In this document: positions 51,223-61,229 of the stretch, in pieces
Layout of the letters: the number at the start of each line of letters is the position of its first letter
How positions within the stretch are numbered: position 1 is the stretch's first letter
Assembly: GCF_018613715.1 (NCBI RefSeq)
Contig: NZ_JAGGPT010000001.1
Location: 237,919 to 301,918 of the forward strand
Length of the DNA: 64,000 bases
Direction of reading: 5' to 3'
Source: Chryseobacterium sp. ISL-6
GTDB lineage: Bacteria; Bacteroidota; Bacteroidia; Flavobacteriales; Weeksellaceae
Made by a program: the position numbers and the translations under genes
Notes under the pieces: generated by a model
What the model saw: the letters and a program-made list of their open reading frames with translations, nothing else
The model's database searches: none
What the model was told of the DNA's origin: nothing

Positions 51223-51873
51223 ATGAATGTGATGAAAAAAATTCTTGTTATCAATGCAAGTGCCAATATAGAAACCTCATTCAGCAGAGATCTCAGCGAT
51301 ACTTTTATTAGACACCTGAAAAATGGAAGTCAAACTTACCCAATCAATTACAGGGATTTAGCAAAAACTGAAGTTTCACATATCAGTCAAAGGTGGATTG
51401 AAGCTGATTCAAAGAAGAGAGAGGAAAGAGATGATGAAGAGCTTGAGATTCTGAGATCCAGTGATATTTATATTCAGGAACTACAGGAAGCAGATATTAT
51501 AGTGCTTGCAACACCAATGTACAATTGGTCTATTCCAAGTAGTTTAAAGGCATATCTTGATCAAATCCTACGTTTCAATGAAACTTTTACTACCAATCCA
51601 GAAAAGAATGACAAACGATACTTGGGTATGCTTAAGAATAAAACCCTTTTTCTCTTATTCTCCAGAGGAAGCCAGGGCTATGGAGAAGGAGAAAGAAATG
51701 AACATATGGATTTCCAGAGCAAATATTTAAAAATGGTTTTTGGCATCATGGGAATCGATCATATTCATGAATTCGCTATCAATGGAACCAAGCGGAAAAA
51801 TGATAAGTTATCTGGCGAAATAGCAAAATTGGGCGACCAATTGGCCCATTTGATTCATAGTGAAATCAAATAG
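51223..51873 (+). CDS. azoR: FMN-dependent NADH:quinone reductase/azoreductase
   Basis: 216 residues of the AzoR flavodoxin-like fold: KILVINASANIETSFSRDLS at the start, LATPMYNWSIPSSLKAYLDQ for FMN phosphate and ring binding, and FLLFSRGSQGYGEG. Such enzymes reduce azo dyes in the assay but in the cell mainly quinones by two-electron transfer. It is co-transcribed with the DoxX gene before it. Confidence 0.88.
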   Translation: MNVMKKILVINASANIETSFSRDLSDTFIRHLKNGSQTYPINYRDLAKTEVSHISQRWIEADSKKREERDDEELEILRSSDIYIQELQEADIIVLATPMYNWSIPSSLKAYLDQILRFNETFTTNPEKNDKRYLGMLKNKTLFLLFSRGSQGYGEGERNEHMDFQSKYLKMVFGIMGIDHIHEFAINGTKRKNDKLSGEIAKLGDQLAHLIHSEIK

Positions 51874-51904
51874 CAGATTTACAAAGTTCGCGTTCATTTG
51901 TATC

Positions 51905-51967
51905 ATCTGGGCTGTATATTTTTTAAAATCTGGTCTATAAACACCATCCAAAAACACCTTACCTTTG
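51905..51967 (+). promoter_or_regulatory. Direct-repeat operator and -7 box of the AhpD-like gene
   Basis: ATCTGG at 51905-51910 and 51928-51933 (23 bases apart) is followed after 26 bases by TACCTTTG (51960-51967). Spacing is exactly as at 50680-50742. The first copy continues ATCTGGGC in both places. A shared regulator is strongly suggested. Confidence 0.65.
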
Positions 51968-52038
51968 ACCTATGAAATTAATGCAACTTTCTATGTTTGA
52001 GAGGTATTAGAATAATAATTATAAAATTAAATAATAAA

Positions 52039-52473
52039 ATGGCAACACGTATTAAAATCGACCAAGTAGAAGCAGCAGGTTACAGAGCAATCTTAGGTCT
52101 TGAAAAATTCATTGAAAGCACTCCATTAACGAAAACTCATAAAGATTTAATTAAGATCAGAGCTTCACAAATAAACGGTTGTGCATTTTGTATAGATATG
52201 CATACTAAGGAAGCACGCACAGCCGGTGAAACCGAGCAACGTATCTATGCACTTAATGCATGGCGTGATACTCAGTTTTTCACTAAGGAAGAACGTGCTA
52301 TATTGGCTTTGACAGAAGAGGTGACTTTGATTGGTAACCATGTAAAAGACGAAACCTACCAAGATGCGTTAGAAGCCTTAGGAGAAAGTTATCTGGCTCA
52401 GGCTATCCTTGCTATAATAACAATTAATGCATGGAACAGAATAGGCATTACAACACAGCTGATTCCGGCTTAA
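52039..52473 (+). CDS. Carboxymuconolactone decarboxylase-family (AhpD-like) protein
   Basis: The start at ATG 52039 (MATRIK) gives 144 residues; the in-frame start at 51997 is less likely. The AhpD redox motif C-x2-C-x3-H is intact: Cys48, Cys51 and His55 in INGCAFCIDMHTKEA. Such proteins act as alkylhydroperoxidase-type thiol reductases. Its promoter matches that of the DoxX/azoreductase unit, pointing to one regulon. Confidence 0.88.
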   Translation: MATRIKIDQVEAAGYRAILGLEKFIESTPLTKTHKDLIKIRASQINGCAFCIDMHTKEARTAGETEQRIYALNAWRDTQFFTKEERAILALTEEVTLIGNHVKDETYQDALEALGESYLAQAILAIITINAWNRIGITTQLIPA

Positions 52474-52605
52474 GTTCGTAATCTTAGTCAGATCATTTAT
52501 ACAGATCATCGCTGCTCCTATGAAAAATATGGAGCAGTTTTTTTATATGATATTCTATCTGCTAAAGCTTTTTAAAGTTTTATTAATCCTAAAAATCAAT
52601 CCAGC

Positions 52606-54069
52606 ATGCTACCCTATAAATCACTGATACAACTTAACAGAGATTCGAGTGTCTCACTTTATGTTCAGCTATGTAACAGCTTTATCAATCTGATTACTAA
52701 TGGTACACTTCAACCTACAGATGTATTACCCAGCACACGTGTGCTTTCCGAATTAATTGGGCTTAACCGGAATACAGTGAAATTAGCGTATGAAGAACTG
52801 ATAAGCCAGGGTTGGGCTGAGTCTATAGAACGTAAAGGGGTATTTGTATTCTCTAAATTACCTGTTGTTTCCAAGAATAAAGGAAATGCTTCTACTGAAA
52901 TTTCCAATAAACCAGGGGAATCATTTATTTGGACAAACCCTTTTCTGGGAAGAAAAGGAAGTGACAATTTCCAGCATTCCGTTTTAACGATCGATGATGG
53001 GTTTCCTGATGTACGATTGACACCAATTGATCTATTAATGCGGGAATATCGAAGCATTTCTAAAAAGTTTTATGGAAAAAGCTTCTTAAAATATGGATAC
53101 CCAAAAGGCTCAGAACATCTTCGTAATGCTTTAAGCAGTTACCTTGCCAATACAAGGGGATTAACGGTTAATCCTGAGAATTTACTAATTACAAAGGGTA
53201 GTCAGATGGGTATTTATCTGTCCACTCAGCTTTTACTTAAACCCTCAGATCATATTGCTGTTGGAGTATCGAATTACCGTTCCGCAGATGAGATATTCAA
53301 ATATGTAGGAGCTAATCTTTTAAGGATTCCTGTGGATCATTCCGGAATGGATATCGATTTTCTGGAAGAGGTTCTAAAGCATACGTTAATTAAAGCTGTT
53401 TATATTATTCCACACCATCATTTTCCAACCACTGTTACGATGAGCATGGAAAGAAGACTGAAACTGATGAAGCTTGCCAAGGAATATCGTTTTGCTATCA
53501 TTGAAGATGATTATGATTTCGATTTTCATTATAACAATAAACCTTATATCCCTTTAGCAAGTATAGATCACAACAGTAATGTTATTTATATCGGATCCAT
53601 AACAAAAACTTTTGCACCAGCACTGAGAATTGGATTTATGGTTGCTGATCCTGCTTTTGTAGATGCTGCATCATCATTGAGGCAATTGATAGATAAACAA
53701 GGGGATTCCTTACTTGAAGAGGCTTTTTCATCTTTATTTGATAACGGAGAAATGGAAAGACATTTTCGTAAATCATTAAAAATTTACCGTCAACGCAGAG
53801 ATTTATTTTGTGAAATTCTGCAAACTAATTTCAATGATGTCATCACTTTTAAAATCCCTGAGGGTGGACTTGCGGTTTGGTCCGTATTCGATGAAGCGAT
53901 ACACCTGCCCGATCTTTCACAAATAGCTGCTAAAAATGGATTGAAAATGTCTGACGGTTCGTTTTATAATAATGAAGTATTTATTCCCAATGGACTTAGA
54001 TTGGGGTTTGCATCACTTAATGAAAAGGAAATTGAGCATTCACTTGAGCTGTTACGAAAAAGTATATAA
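52606..54069 (+). CDS. MocR-type regulator (GntR HTH plus aminotransferase domain)
   Basis: 487 residues. Residues ~10-80 are a GntR winged helix (SLYVQLCNSFINLITNGTLQ, VLPSTRVLSELIGLNRNTVK). Residues ~120-487 are an aminotransferase fold with IIEDDYDFDFHY (298-309) and the PLP lysine Lys334 in GSITKTFAPALRIGF. It lies directly downstream of two promoters with the same direct-repeat operator, so it probably activates the DoxX/azoreductase and AhpD-like genes. No such repeat is seen before its own start. The effector is unknown. Confidence 0.9.
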   Translation: MLPYKSLIQLNRDSSVSLYVQLCNSFINLITNGTLQPTDVLPSTRVLSELIGLNRNTVKLAYEELISQGWAESIERKGVFVFSKLPVVSKNKGNASTEISNKPGESFIWTNPFLGRKGSDNFQHSVLTIDDGFPDVRLTPIDLLMREYRSISKKFYGKSFLKYGYPKGSEHLRNALSSYLANTRGLTVNPENLLITKGSQMGIYLSTQLLLKPSDHIAVGVSNYRSADEIFKYVGANLLRIPVDHSGMDIDFLEEVLKHTLIKAVYIIPHHHFPTTVTMSMERRLKLMKLAKEYRFAIIEDDYDFDFHYNNKPYIPLASIDHNSNVIYIGSITKTFAPALRIGFMVADPAFVDAASSLRQLIDKQGDSLLEEAFSSLFDNGEMERHFRKSLKIYRQRRDLFCEILQTNFNDVITFKIPEGGLAVWSVFDEAIHLPDLSQIAAKNGLKMSDGSFYNNEVFIPNGLRLGFASLNEKEIEHSLELLRKSI

Positions 54070-54106
54070 TGAGCAAAGAAATACCATGCCATCTAAATTT
54101 TTGAGG

Positions 54107-54712
54107 CTACATCTGTACGCTGATTCCCATAATACTTCTGAATACTTTTTGTTCATGATCGTAGGCTGGCATAATCCATATGGTTGATTGAAGTTTTGGA
54201 ATGGTATATCTTAGATTAGGCCCAAGACCATGATACCGCCAATCCATAATTCCCAAACTGAATTTCTCTGAGAACTCATGAAAGATATTGATCTTATATA
54301 GATAATTTTCATGACCATTTCCCAATTCTCCAAGGATCAGAAATGTCGTTTTGTTTTTCTTTAACCACACACTGGCCGAATATCTGGGTGAACTTTGGCC
54401 ATGCTCGATACCGGCAGTTGCCGAAAAACGAACTGAGCTGGTGGGTGAATAGGAAAGTCCGACTAGGGCCTGACTCCACTGCTCCCTGATCAGACCGAAA
54501 AATATAAGATCAACTTTATCACTGATCCTTTTGCTCCCATTGTAATTAATAACAGGATTTACGGTGCCATCCTGGTTAAATTTTGCATAGAGTTCAAGTT
54601 GAGCCTGAGCCAGTATTGGACTACCTATTATGAAAAAGAACACTGTTATTTTTACTAAAAACTTTGGTGGGATAAGAAGAAAACAGGATGATATTTTATT
54701 TGGGAAGTTCAT
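54107..54712 (-). CDS. Probable outer-membrane protein of unknown function
   Basis: 201 residues. An N-terminal signal peptide (VKITVFFFIIGSPILAQAQ) is followed by alternating beta-strand sequence rich in aromatic residues (LELYAKFNQDGTVNPVINY, ALVGLSYSPTSSVRFSATAG). That suggests a small beta-barrel, with a final strand ending SIMGISVQM. No known family was recognised. The upstream spacer (54713-54913) shows nothing else. Confidence 0.55.
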   Translation of the reverse strand: MNFPNKISSCFLLIPPKFLVKITVFFFIIGSPILAQAQLELYAKFNQDGTVNPVINYNGSKRISDKVDLIFFGLIREQWSQALVGLSYSPTSSVRFSATAGIEHGQSSPRYSASVWLKKNKTTFLILGELGNGHENYLYKINIFHEFSEKFSLGIMDWRYHGLGPNLRYTIPKLQSTIWIMPAYDHEQKVFRSIMGISVQM

Positions 54713-54913
54713 AAATATTGACTGATTTATAATGCAAAATTAGTCTGTTCGGTGGCCGAAGATCTGTCCCAGATTCAAGAAAGGTGCTGACCCACAAGAT
54801 CCATTTTGTTTACAAGACTTAGTGCTCTATTTAATTGATCTGTCTCAGGATTTATTTAACTATAATGATATAGTCATATTTGATTTAAATAACTTTTAGG
54901 GAGTCTAAATTTG

Positions 54914-54921
54914 TACTTTTG
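54914..54921 (+). promoter_or_regulatory. -7 box of the DNA glycosylase gene
   Basis: TACTTTTG matches TAnnTTTG and lies 21 bases before ATG 54943. It argues against the TTG at 54919 as start. Confidence 0.45.
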
Positions 54922-54942
54922 TATGATATCAATACCATTGAG

Positions 54943-55593
54943 ATGAAAGATAAAGGTCCGGGTAAAAATTTTGAATGTGACATAGAAATGAAATTACAAT
55001 ACTCTTATTATCAAAATCAAGATGTTATTTTTCTGGCTAAAGATCTTTTGGGAAAAATACTTTTTACCCAAATCAATGATGAGATAACGGCAGGTATCAT
55101 TGTAGAAACTGAAGCGTATTTTGGAGTACTGGATAAAGCTTCCCATGCATATGGCGGACGACGCACCAACAGAACCGAAATCCTCTATCACGAAGGAGGT
55201 ATTTCCTATGTTTATCTATGCTATGGTATTCATCATCTTTTTAATATTGTAACCTCTGTTAAGGATGAACCGCATGCTGTATTGATAAGAGCTGTTGAAC
55301 CGTTGGTAGGAAAAGACATCATGGAACTGAGACGAAATATGCCTTTTACTAAAGCTGCTATTACATCAGGTCCTGGTTCTGCGGCTAAAGCTCTGGGAAT
55401 TGATCGTTCCTTTAATAAAAAAGATCTATCCGGAGAGGAGATATGGATTGAAGATCACGGGATCCGATATACATCTGATCAAATTATAGAAGGACCACGT
55501 ATTGGAGTTGCTTATGCTCAGGAAGATGCACTTCTGCCCTGGCGCTTTTTTGTTAAAGGCAATCCATATGTAAGTAAACCCAATAAGGGATAA
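54943..55593 (+). CDS. DNA-3-methyladenine glycosylase (AAG/MPG type)
   Basis: Start at ATG 54943 (216 residues); ATG 54988 (MKLQYSYYQ, 201 residues) is an alternative closer to the family's usual start. The AAG core is clear: DLLGKILFTQ, IIVETEAYFG with the catalytic Glu, ASHAYGGRRTNRTEILYHEG, SYVYLCYGIHHLFNIVTS, then GPGSAAKALGI. It removes alkylated purines in base excision repair. The convergent neighbour is a uracil/thymine glycosylase, so two repair genes are paired. Confidence 0.9.
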   Translation: MKDKGPGKNFECDIEMKLQYSYYQNQDVIFLAKDLLGKILFTQINDEITAGIIVETEAYFGVLDKASHAYGGRRTNRTEILYHEGGISYVYLCYGIHHLFNIVTSVKDEPHAVLIRAVEPLVGKDIMELRRNMPFTKAAITSGPGSAAKALGIDRSFNKKDLSGEEIWIEDHGIRYTSDQIIEGPRIGVAYAQEDALLPWRFFVKGNPYVSKPNKG

Positions 55594-55603
55594 TCAGGAG
55601 AAT

Positions 55604-56104
55604 TTAATGTGAAATTACCTGATAGAATTCACCGTAGGACCTAACAAGGTCATCAAGACTAAACCCTCTGTTCAAGCCGCTGGGATTAGGGAGTATCCAG
55701 ACTTGTGCACCACAGAGGCATTCAGGTTGTTGTCCCCACATAATTTCCTTTTTTCCTGAGAAAGCTTTATAGGCTGCTTTACCCAGAAAAGCAATATATT
55801 TTGGTTGAAACTTGTTTATTTTTGTTTTAAAAGTTTCAAGGGATTGGTCGAATTCTTCTTTTGAAAGTTCATCTGCGCGGGAAGTTGCCCTTGCAACTGC
55901 GGTCGTCAGTCCATATCCAAAATCTATAATACTGGTATCATGTATAGCTTCGATCTCATAGGGTGTAAAACCAGATTTATGAAGAACTTTCCAGAAGCGA
56001 TTGCTTCTTCCGGAAAAATGATGTCCATCGTCTGCGGATTTTAAACCGGGATTGATTCCACAAAAAATAACGGTGAGGTTGTTGGTGATAATATCTGTTA
56101 GCAT
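55604..56104 (-). CDS. mug: Mismatch-specific uracil/thymine DNA glycosylase
   Basis: 166 residues, Mug/TDG size. VIFCGINPGLKSADDGHHFS holds the GINPG catalytic loop with Asn, followed by RSNRFWKVLHKSGF, LTTAVARATSRADEL, and the terminal LPNPSGLNRG minor-groove loop. It removes uracil or thymine from mismatches with G. Convergent with the alkylpurine glycosylase, 10 bases apart. Confidence 0.9.
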   Translation of the reverse strand: MLTDIITNNLTVIFCGINPGLKSADDGHHFSGRSNRFWKVLHKSGFTPYEIEAIHDTSIIDFGYGLTTAVARATSRADELSKEEFDQSLETFKTKINKFQPKYIAFLGKAAYKAFSGKKEIMWGQQPECLCGAQVWILPNPSGLNRGFSLDDLVRSYGEFYQVISH

Positions 56105-56244
56105 TTTAGAAGTAGATAGTAAACTGTTTTATACAGATGATCTTCATTGTATTATAATGAGCAATTTAGAAATTTTAATTTATTTCCCATTCGTTTTGCA
56201 TAAAATATCCTCTATAAGCTATATAGAGGATATGGATTATTTTC

Positions 56245-57081
56245 TTATCCAGAAAAATCTGTAGAAAATGAACTGTCTTTCCAACGATCTATTTCTGAAT
56301 TGAGCTGTTCTATCTTACTTTTGGCTCTCATAAAAGAATCGCTTCCTAGAAATAAATTCACTGCAGGCAAAGTACTGTTGGTTAATTCTAAGAATACATC
56401 TGCTATCTTATCAGGATCTCCCAGTTGAGTTCCACTCATATTGTTCATTTTATGATGATACTCACGAAGGTAATTATAATCCTCTATCTGATTTTTATTG
56501 TAGGCTATTGAATCTTCATTGGCAAAATTTGTTCGGAACCAACCCGGTAGAACATTGGTAACATGTATTCCAAGAGGTTTAAGATCATTTGCTAATGCTT
56601 CAGAAAGACCACTAACTGCAAATTTTGCGGCACAATACATCGACCATCCTAATCCTGGAGCAAAACCGGCAATTGATGAAATATTAATAATATGTCCGGA
56701 TTTTTGTTTTCTCAAATACGGTAAAGCCCGCTGAATGACCTTAACAACTGCAAAGAAATTAACTTCGAAATTATCTTTTATTTCATCTCCTGTAAGCTCT
56801 TCAAGTGCCCCACCGAGTCCATAGCCGGCATTATTTACAACAACATCTAATCGCCCAAACGTATCATAAGTTTTTTTTAATGACTCTGCTATAGAACTTT
56901 CATTTTTAAGATCAACCTCTAGTGGAAGAAATCTATCTCCATATTCTGAAAATTGCTCAAAAGCATTAACAGACCTTGAAGTTACCGCTACCCGATGTCC
57001 TTTTATTAATAGTTGCTTAGCTAATGAAAATCCCATTCCCTTAGATGCTCCCGTTATATACCAAACCTTTGTATTACTCAT
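56245..57081 (-). CDS. Short-chain dehydrogenase/reductase
   Basis: The start at ATG 57081 (MSNTKVWYITGASKG) gives 278 residues; the 21 codons upstream are not SDR-like. Classical SDR motifs: TGASKGMG (NADP loop), NNAGYG, and SxnYxxxK as the Ser of ISSIAGF with Tyr/Lys in MYCAAKFAVSG. It begins 75 bases after the start side of the AraC gene's stop and is on the same strand, so it may be that regulator's target. Confidence 0.9.
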   Translation of the reverse strand: MSNTKVWYITGASKGMGFSLAKQLLIKGHRVAVTSRSVNAFEQFSEYGDRFLPLEVDLKNESSIAESLKKTYDTFGRLDVVVNNAGYGLGGALEELTGDEIKDNFEVNFFAVVKVIQRALPYLRKQKSGHIINISSIAGFAPGLGWSMYCAAKFAVSGLSEALANDLKPLGIHVTNVLPGWFRTNFANEDSIAYNKNQIEDYNYLREYHHKMNNMSGTQLGDPDKIADVFLELTNSTLPAVNLFLGSDSFMRAKSKIEQLNSEIDRWKDSSFSTDFSG

Positions 57082-57156
57082 TGTTTTATTTTTATACAAA
57101 GGTAGATGTAGAAATAGGCTCTTATTTTGTTGTATAAAAACCATTTTTTGTCAGAT

Positions 57157-58062
57157 TCAAACCTGGCGGAAAATTGATGGGCTGATATTGGTTTGTTTTT
57201 TAAAGAATTTATTAAAATGAGCCTGATCTTCGAATCCTAGAACGTAACTGATCTCTGCAATATTCCAATTCGTATGTTTTAAAAGAGCTTTTGCTTCTGC
57301 AGTAAGTTTTTCAAAAATATGCTCAGTCGTTGTAAGGCCTGTTGCATTTTTAACGGCCCTGTTGAGGGAATTGACATGAATGGAAAGTTGATCTGCTATA
57401 ACCTTTGGAGATCTCAATTCAAAACGTTGTGTTTTCGATTCTATCGGAAACTGCCTTTCCAGTAATTCACTAAATACAGCTGTGATACGAGAACTTGCAT
57501 CAGGATGATGGAAAACCTCCTCACTTGGATGCAGCTGCATGGCTAAATAGATCAGTTCACTGACGTAGCTTTTAATTAATTCATATTTATAAATATAATC
57601 TTTATCAATTGTTTTAATAATTTTTTCAAAAATTGACTGTATCTCTTTTGCTTCCCCAGGCTTAAGTTTAAATAACGGATGATCTATTATTGAAAATAAA
57701 GGGAGATCACTTAGATTGATGCGAAGGCTGGTATGGAAAAATTCCTGCTTAAATACGCAAAACCATCCTTTACTTCCTGGCTCAACAGGATCATAAGTAT
57801 AAGGTGTTTTAGGATCGAAAAACAACAAGGTATCCCCTTCAATGGGAATACTTTTATCTCCGTAATGGAATATATTTTTACCTTTAAATAGCATGATCTT
57901 ATAAAAATTCCGGCGTATATAGGCAGGTGATGATATACCGTTAATGCTATTTTCTTCAATACTGAAAATATTAAACTGATCATTGTCTTTTCTTAAACCC
58001 TCCGAAACATTCGTGAGTTTATGTCTGTAAAATTCTTCAAGCGATTCTATTGATTTTCCCAT
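57157..58062 (-). CDS. AraC-family regulator
   Basis: 301 residues. The N-terminal sensor domain includes FKGKNIFHYGDKSIPIEGDT and LLFFDPKTPYTYDP. The C-terminal ~100 residues are an AraC DNA-binding domain (SPKVIADQLSIHVNSLNRAV, ATGLTTTEHI, IAEISYVLGFEDQAHFNKFF). It precedes the SDR gene on the same strand. The 273 bases to the AsmA gene (58063-58335) are AT-rich with nothing recognisable. Confidence 0.88.
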   Translation of the reverse strand: MGKSIESLEEFYRHKLTNVSEGLRKDNDQFNIFSIEENSINGISSPAYIRRNFYKIMLFKGKNIFHYGDKSIPIEGDTLLFFDPKTPYTYDPVEPGSKGWFCVFKQEFFHTSLRINLSDLPLFSIIDHPLFKLKPGEAKEIQSIFEKIIKTIDKDYIYKYELIKSYVSELIYLAMQLHPSEEVFHHPDASSRITAVFSELLERQFPIESKTQRFELRSPKVIADQLSIHVNSLNRAVKNATGLTTTEHIFEKLTAEAKALLKHTNWNIAEISYVLGFEDQAHFNKFFKKQTNISPSIFRQV

Positions 58063-58335
58063 GACTCATCGTATTGGCAAATGAAAACTATCTCTACTAA
58101 TATAGGCTATTCTTATTAAATTTAATGGACAATGTTAATTAGTTTGGAAGGTTTGATTTTATACTTATTATCAATTAAAAGACTGCGTTTTTAGGATTAT
58201 AATTTAATAGTTTGTATGATCTATTATTTTAAATTGACGAAAAATATTATGATAAATGGCTTAATTTTAGATGACTGTTAACTAATTGCCGCTTTAGTAG
58301 GTAATAAATATTGTTCAAATCAAAATTATCTATTT

Positions 58336-61227
58336 ATGGAAAAGTTTAAAAAAATAATTTTGAAGATCTTAAAATGGACTGGGATTTCAGTGGTGTCCAT
58401 TCTATTCCTGATGTTCATTATTCCTATATTGTTTCCCGGGACAATATCTCAGCAGGTAAAATTATTTGCAAATAAACATCTCGCAGGGAAACTTGATTAT
58501 AAAAGAACGCATCTGACATTTTTCAGACACTTTCCATCGCTTACCGTTTCTGTAGATCAGTTTTTATTACAAGGTTCCAAACCTTTTCAACAGGATACCC
58601 TACTCGCCGCAAAAGAAGTTGCAGTAGGAATCAATTTGAAGAACCTGATCTTTGATCGTGAAATTAAGATCGATGAGATTTATGTAACAGATGCGTACGC
58701 AAATGTTTTTGTCAATAGTAAAGGAGAGGCTAATTACAATGTTTATGTTTCTAAACCTTCCGGAAAGCCTAAAGATACTACAGAAGAAGGTGCTTCTATA
58801 AAATTGGATCTCATCAAATTCAGAAACTGGAATATAAAATATAATGATCATTCTGCAAGAGTCTTGGTAGATGCTAAAGGATTGAACTATACTGGTAAAG
58901 GAGGATTTAGCAAAGATATTTTTGACCTGAAAACTGACCTTGAAATTAATAAAGTTGATTTTGCCCTTAACAGAATATATTATGCTAAACAAAAGAGTCT
59001 GCGTGCTGATCTGATAACGAGGATCAATACGAATGCACTGACTTTTGTATTAAGGAAAAACGAATTAAAGATCAATGATCTCCCTTTAGAATTTACAGGT
59101 TCTCTAAGTATTTTAAAAGATGGATATAACCTTGATATTAATGCATCTTCTGAGAAAACAACGATCCGTGATATGATCTCTGTGTTGCCACCGCAATATC
59201 TGGATTGGGCAAAAGATACCAAGATAGAGGGGAACAGTGATTTGTTTTTTAGTCTGAAAGGAAGATTTAGCGAGCCTAAAAAATTAAAACCCAGACTAAA
59301 AGCACGCCTTCTGGTAAAAGATGGTTTTGTTTCTAATGGAAAAGCTCCGGTTCCTATGAATAACCTTAATATGGATCTCAATGTAGACCTGCCATCATTA
59401 GATACAGAACAGCTGAATTTAAATCTTAGAAATCTAAGTTTTGATCTCGGCAGGAATAACAATTTCCGGGCTGTTGTACGAACAAAAGGCCTAAATGAGA
59501 TGCAGGTAAATGCAGATATAAAAGGTGCTGTCGATCTTCAGACACTGGATCAGGCACTGGGATTGAAAAACATCGATATGCGCGGGCTTATGGATACCAA
59601 TATCAAATCCAACGGAATTTTCAGTCTTGATAAAAAATTATTTCCTAAAACCAACGGATATCTTCATCTGAAAAATGGATGGTTGAAAACAAACTACTAC
59701 CCCAACCCTATTCAGAATATCAATCTTATTGCTAATATCAACAATACAGATGGTACTTTTAAAAGTCTGGGAGTAAAACTGAATCCTTTTAGTTTTGATT
59801 TTGAAGGAAATCCTGTTTTTGTAACTGCTGATCTGCAGGATTTTGAAGATCTGCTGTATAAAGTACAAGCAAAAGGAGTCTTAAATGTGGGTAGGATCTA
59901 TAAAGTTTTTGCTAAAAAAGGGTTTGATGTAAGTGGGCTCATTATGGCTGATCTTTCTCTTAATGGAAGACAGAGTTATGCAACAAAAGGTCAGTACAGT
60001 AAATTAGATAACAGAGGAACTTTAATATTGAAAAATATAAAAGCGACTACAGAATATTTGCCGAAATCATTCTATATCAAAGAAGGGAACTTTCAGTTTG
60101 AAAATGAAAAAATGTGGTTCAGAAAATTTAATGCCACCTATGGTAAATCTGATTTTGCATTAAATGGCTACCTGTTGAATACAATTAATTATTTTATTGA
60201 AAGAAAAGGAACCCTACATGGAAAATTTGATCTGAATTCCAATTATATTTTAATTGATGAATTTATGGCTTTAAAAAATGGAGATAATACCGATAAATCT
60301 ATTGAAGTAGAATATGCAAAAGTAGAAAATCCTAAAAGCAGTGGTGTTGTAATTATTCCAAAAAATCTCGATGTCTCTTTAGAAGCTCATGCGAAAAAGG
60401 TTGAATTTAAAGGTTTAGTCCTTAATCAGCTTCAGGGGCTGGCTTCTGTAAATACAGGACAGGTTTATCTTAAAAACACCTCATTTAACATCATAGGAAG
60501 CCGGATGAATATTGATGCCCGTTATCAGGATGAATCTCCATTAACGGCCAATTACGATGTAGCGCTTAAGGTTCAGGATTTTGATGTTCAGAGAGCATAC
60601 AAAGAAATTGATATGGTTAGGGAGATGGCCACTGCTGCCAAAAATGTAAAAGGAATCGTATCAATTGATTATAAGCTGAAAGGCGATTTTGACAAAAATA
60701 TGACCCCGATTTATCCTTCATTGGAAGGTGGAGGTATTGTAAATCTTCGCAATGTAGAGGTGAAAAACCTTAAAATGTTTTCAGTAATCGGCGATAAAGT
60801 TGGAGCTAATGCTTTTAATAATCCCGATATGAAAGGGGTGAATATTCAAACTGCTATTAAAAATAACCTGATCCATGTTGATAAGTTCACTTTTAAAGTC
60901 TCTGTTCTGAGACCTTCCGTTAGTGGGACTACCAGTTTCAATGGATTGCTGGATCTACGGGTAAGGGTCGGTCTTCCGCCTGGTGGATGGATCGGTTTTC
61001 CGGTTGTTGTAACAGGAACCCATGATCACCCAAAAATAAAAATATTCAGTAAAACAGGACAGGGAATTGTAGATGCTTTGTACAATACAAAATCCAACAA
61101 AGTGATTCGTCAGGAAAGACGTGCCGAGAAAAAATCCCGCGTAGAACAGCGTAAAGAAAAAGAAGCTCAGGAAAAGAAAGCTGAAAATGCAGAAAAACAA
61201 ATTAAAAAAGATCTTAAAGAAAAATAA
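58336..61227 (+). CDS. AsmA-family protein
   Basis: 963 residues. An N-terminal transmembrane helix (KWTGISVVSILFLMFIIPIL) is followed by the AsmA start TISQQVKLFANKHLAGKLDY and FRHFPSLTVSVDQFLL. A very long beta-rich body holds repeated strands (GSLSILKDGYNLDI, NLDVSLEAHAKKVEF) and the C-terminal DUF-like AsmA_2 region (GGGIVNLRNVEVKNLKMFSV). The last ~45 residues are a Lys/Glu/Gln-rich coiled tail. AsmA-like proteins bridge inner and outer membranes and are linked to lipid transport. It is monocistronic. Confidence 0.85.
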   Translation: MEKFKKIILKILKWTGISVVSILFLMFIIPILFPGTISQQVKLFANKHLAGKLDYKRTHLTFFRHFPSLTVSVDQFLLQGSKPFQQDTLLAAKEVAVGINLKNLIFDREIKIDEIYVTDAYANVFVNSKGEANYNVYVSKPSGKPKDTTEEGASIKLDLIKFRNWNIKYNDHSARVLVDAKGLNYTGKGGFSKDIFDLKTDLEINKVDFALNRIYYAKQKSLRADLITRINTNALTFVLRKNELKINDLPLEFTGSLSILKDGYNLDINASSEKTTIRDMISVLPPQYLDWAKDTKIEGNSDLFFSLKGRFSEPKKLKPRLKARLLVKDGFVSNGKAPVPMNNLNMDLNVDLPSLDTEQLNLNLRNLSFDLGRNNNFRAVVRTKGLNEMQVNADIKGAVDLQTLDQALGLKNIDMRGLMDTNIKSNGIFSLDKKLFPKTNGYLHLKNGWLKTNYYPNPIQNINLIANINNTDGTFKSLGVKLNPFSFDFEGNPVFVTADLQDFEDLLYKVQAKGVLNVGRIYKVFAKKGFDVSGLIMADLSLNGRQSYATKGQYSKLDNRGTLILKNIKATTEYLPKSFYIKEGNFQFENEKMWFRKFNATYGKSDFALNGYLLNTINYFIERKGTLHGKFDLNSNYILIDEFMALKNGDNTDKSIEVEYAKVENPKSSGVVIIPKNLDVSLEAHAKKVEFKGLVLNQLQGLASVNTGQVYLKNTSFNIIGSRMNIDARYQDESPLTANYDVALKVQDFDVQRAYKEIDMVREMATAAKNVKGIVSIDYKLKGDFDKNMTPIYPSLEGGGIVNLRNVEVKNLKMFSVIGDKVGANAFNNPDMKGVNIQTAIKNNLIHVDKFTFKVSVLRPSVSGTTSFNGLLDLRVRVGLPPGGWIGFPVVVTGTHDHPKIKIFSKTGQGIVDALYNTKSNKVIRQERRAEKKSRVEQRKEKEAQEKKAENAEKQIKKDLKEK

Positions 61228-61229
61228 AA

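Noticed and set aside
58600..59462. Two long minus-strand ORFs inside the AsmA gene
   Set aside because: They are low-complexity Phe/Ser/Ile shadows of a 963-codon gene with a clear family signature.
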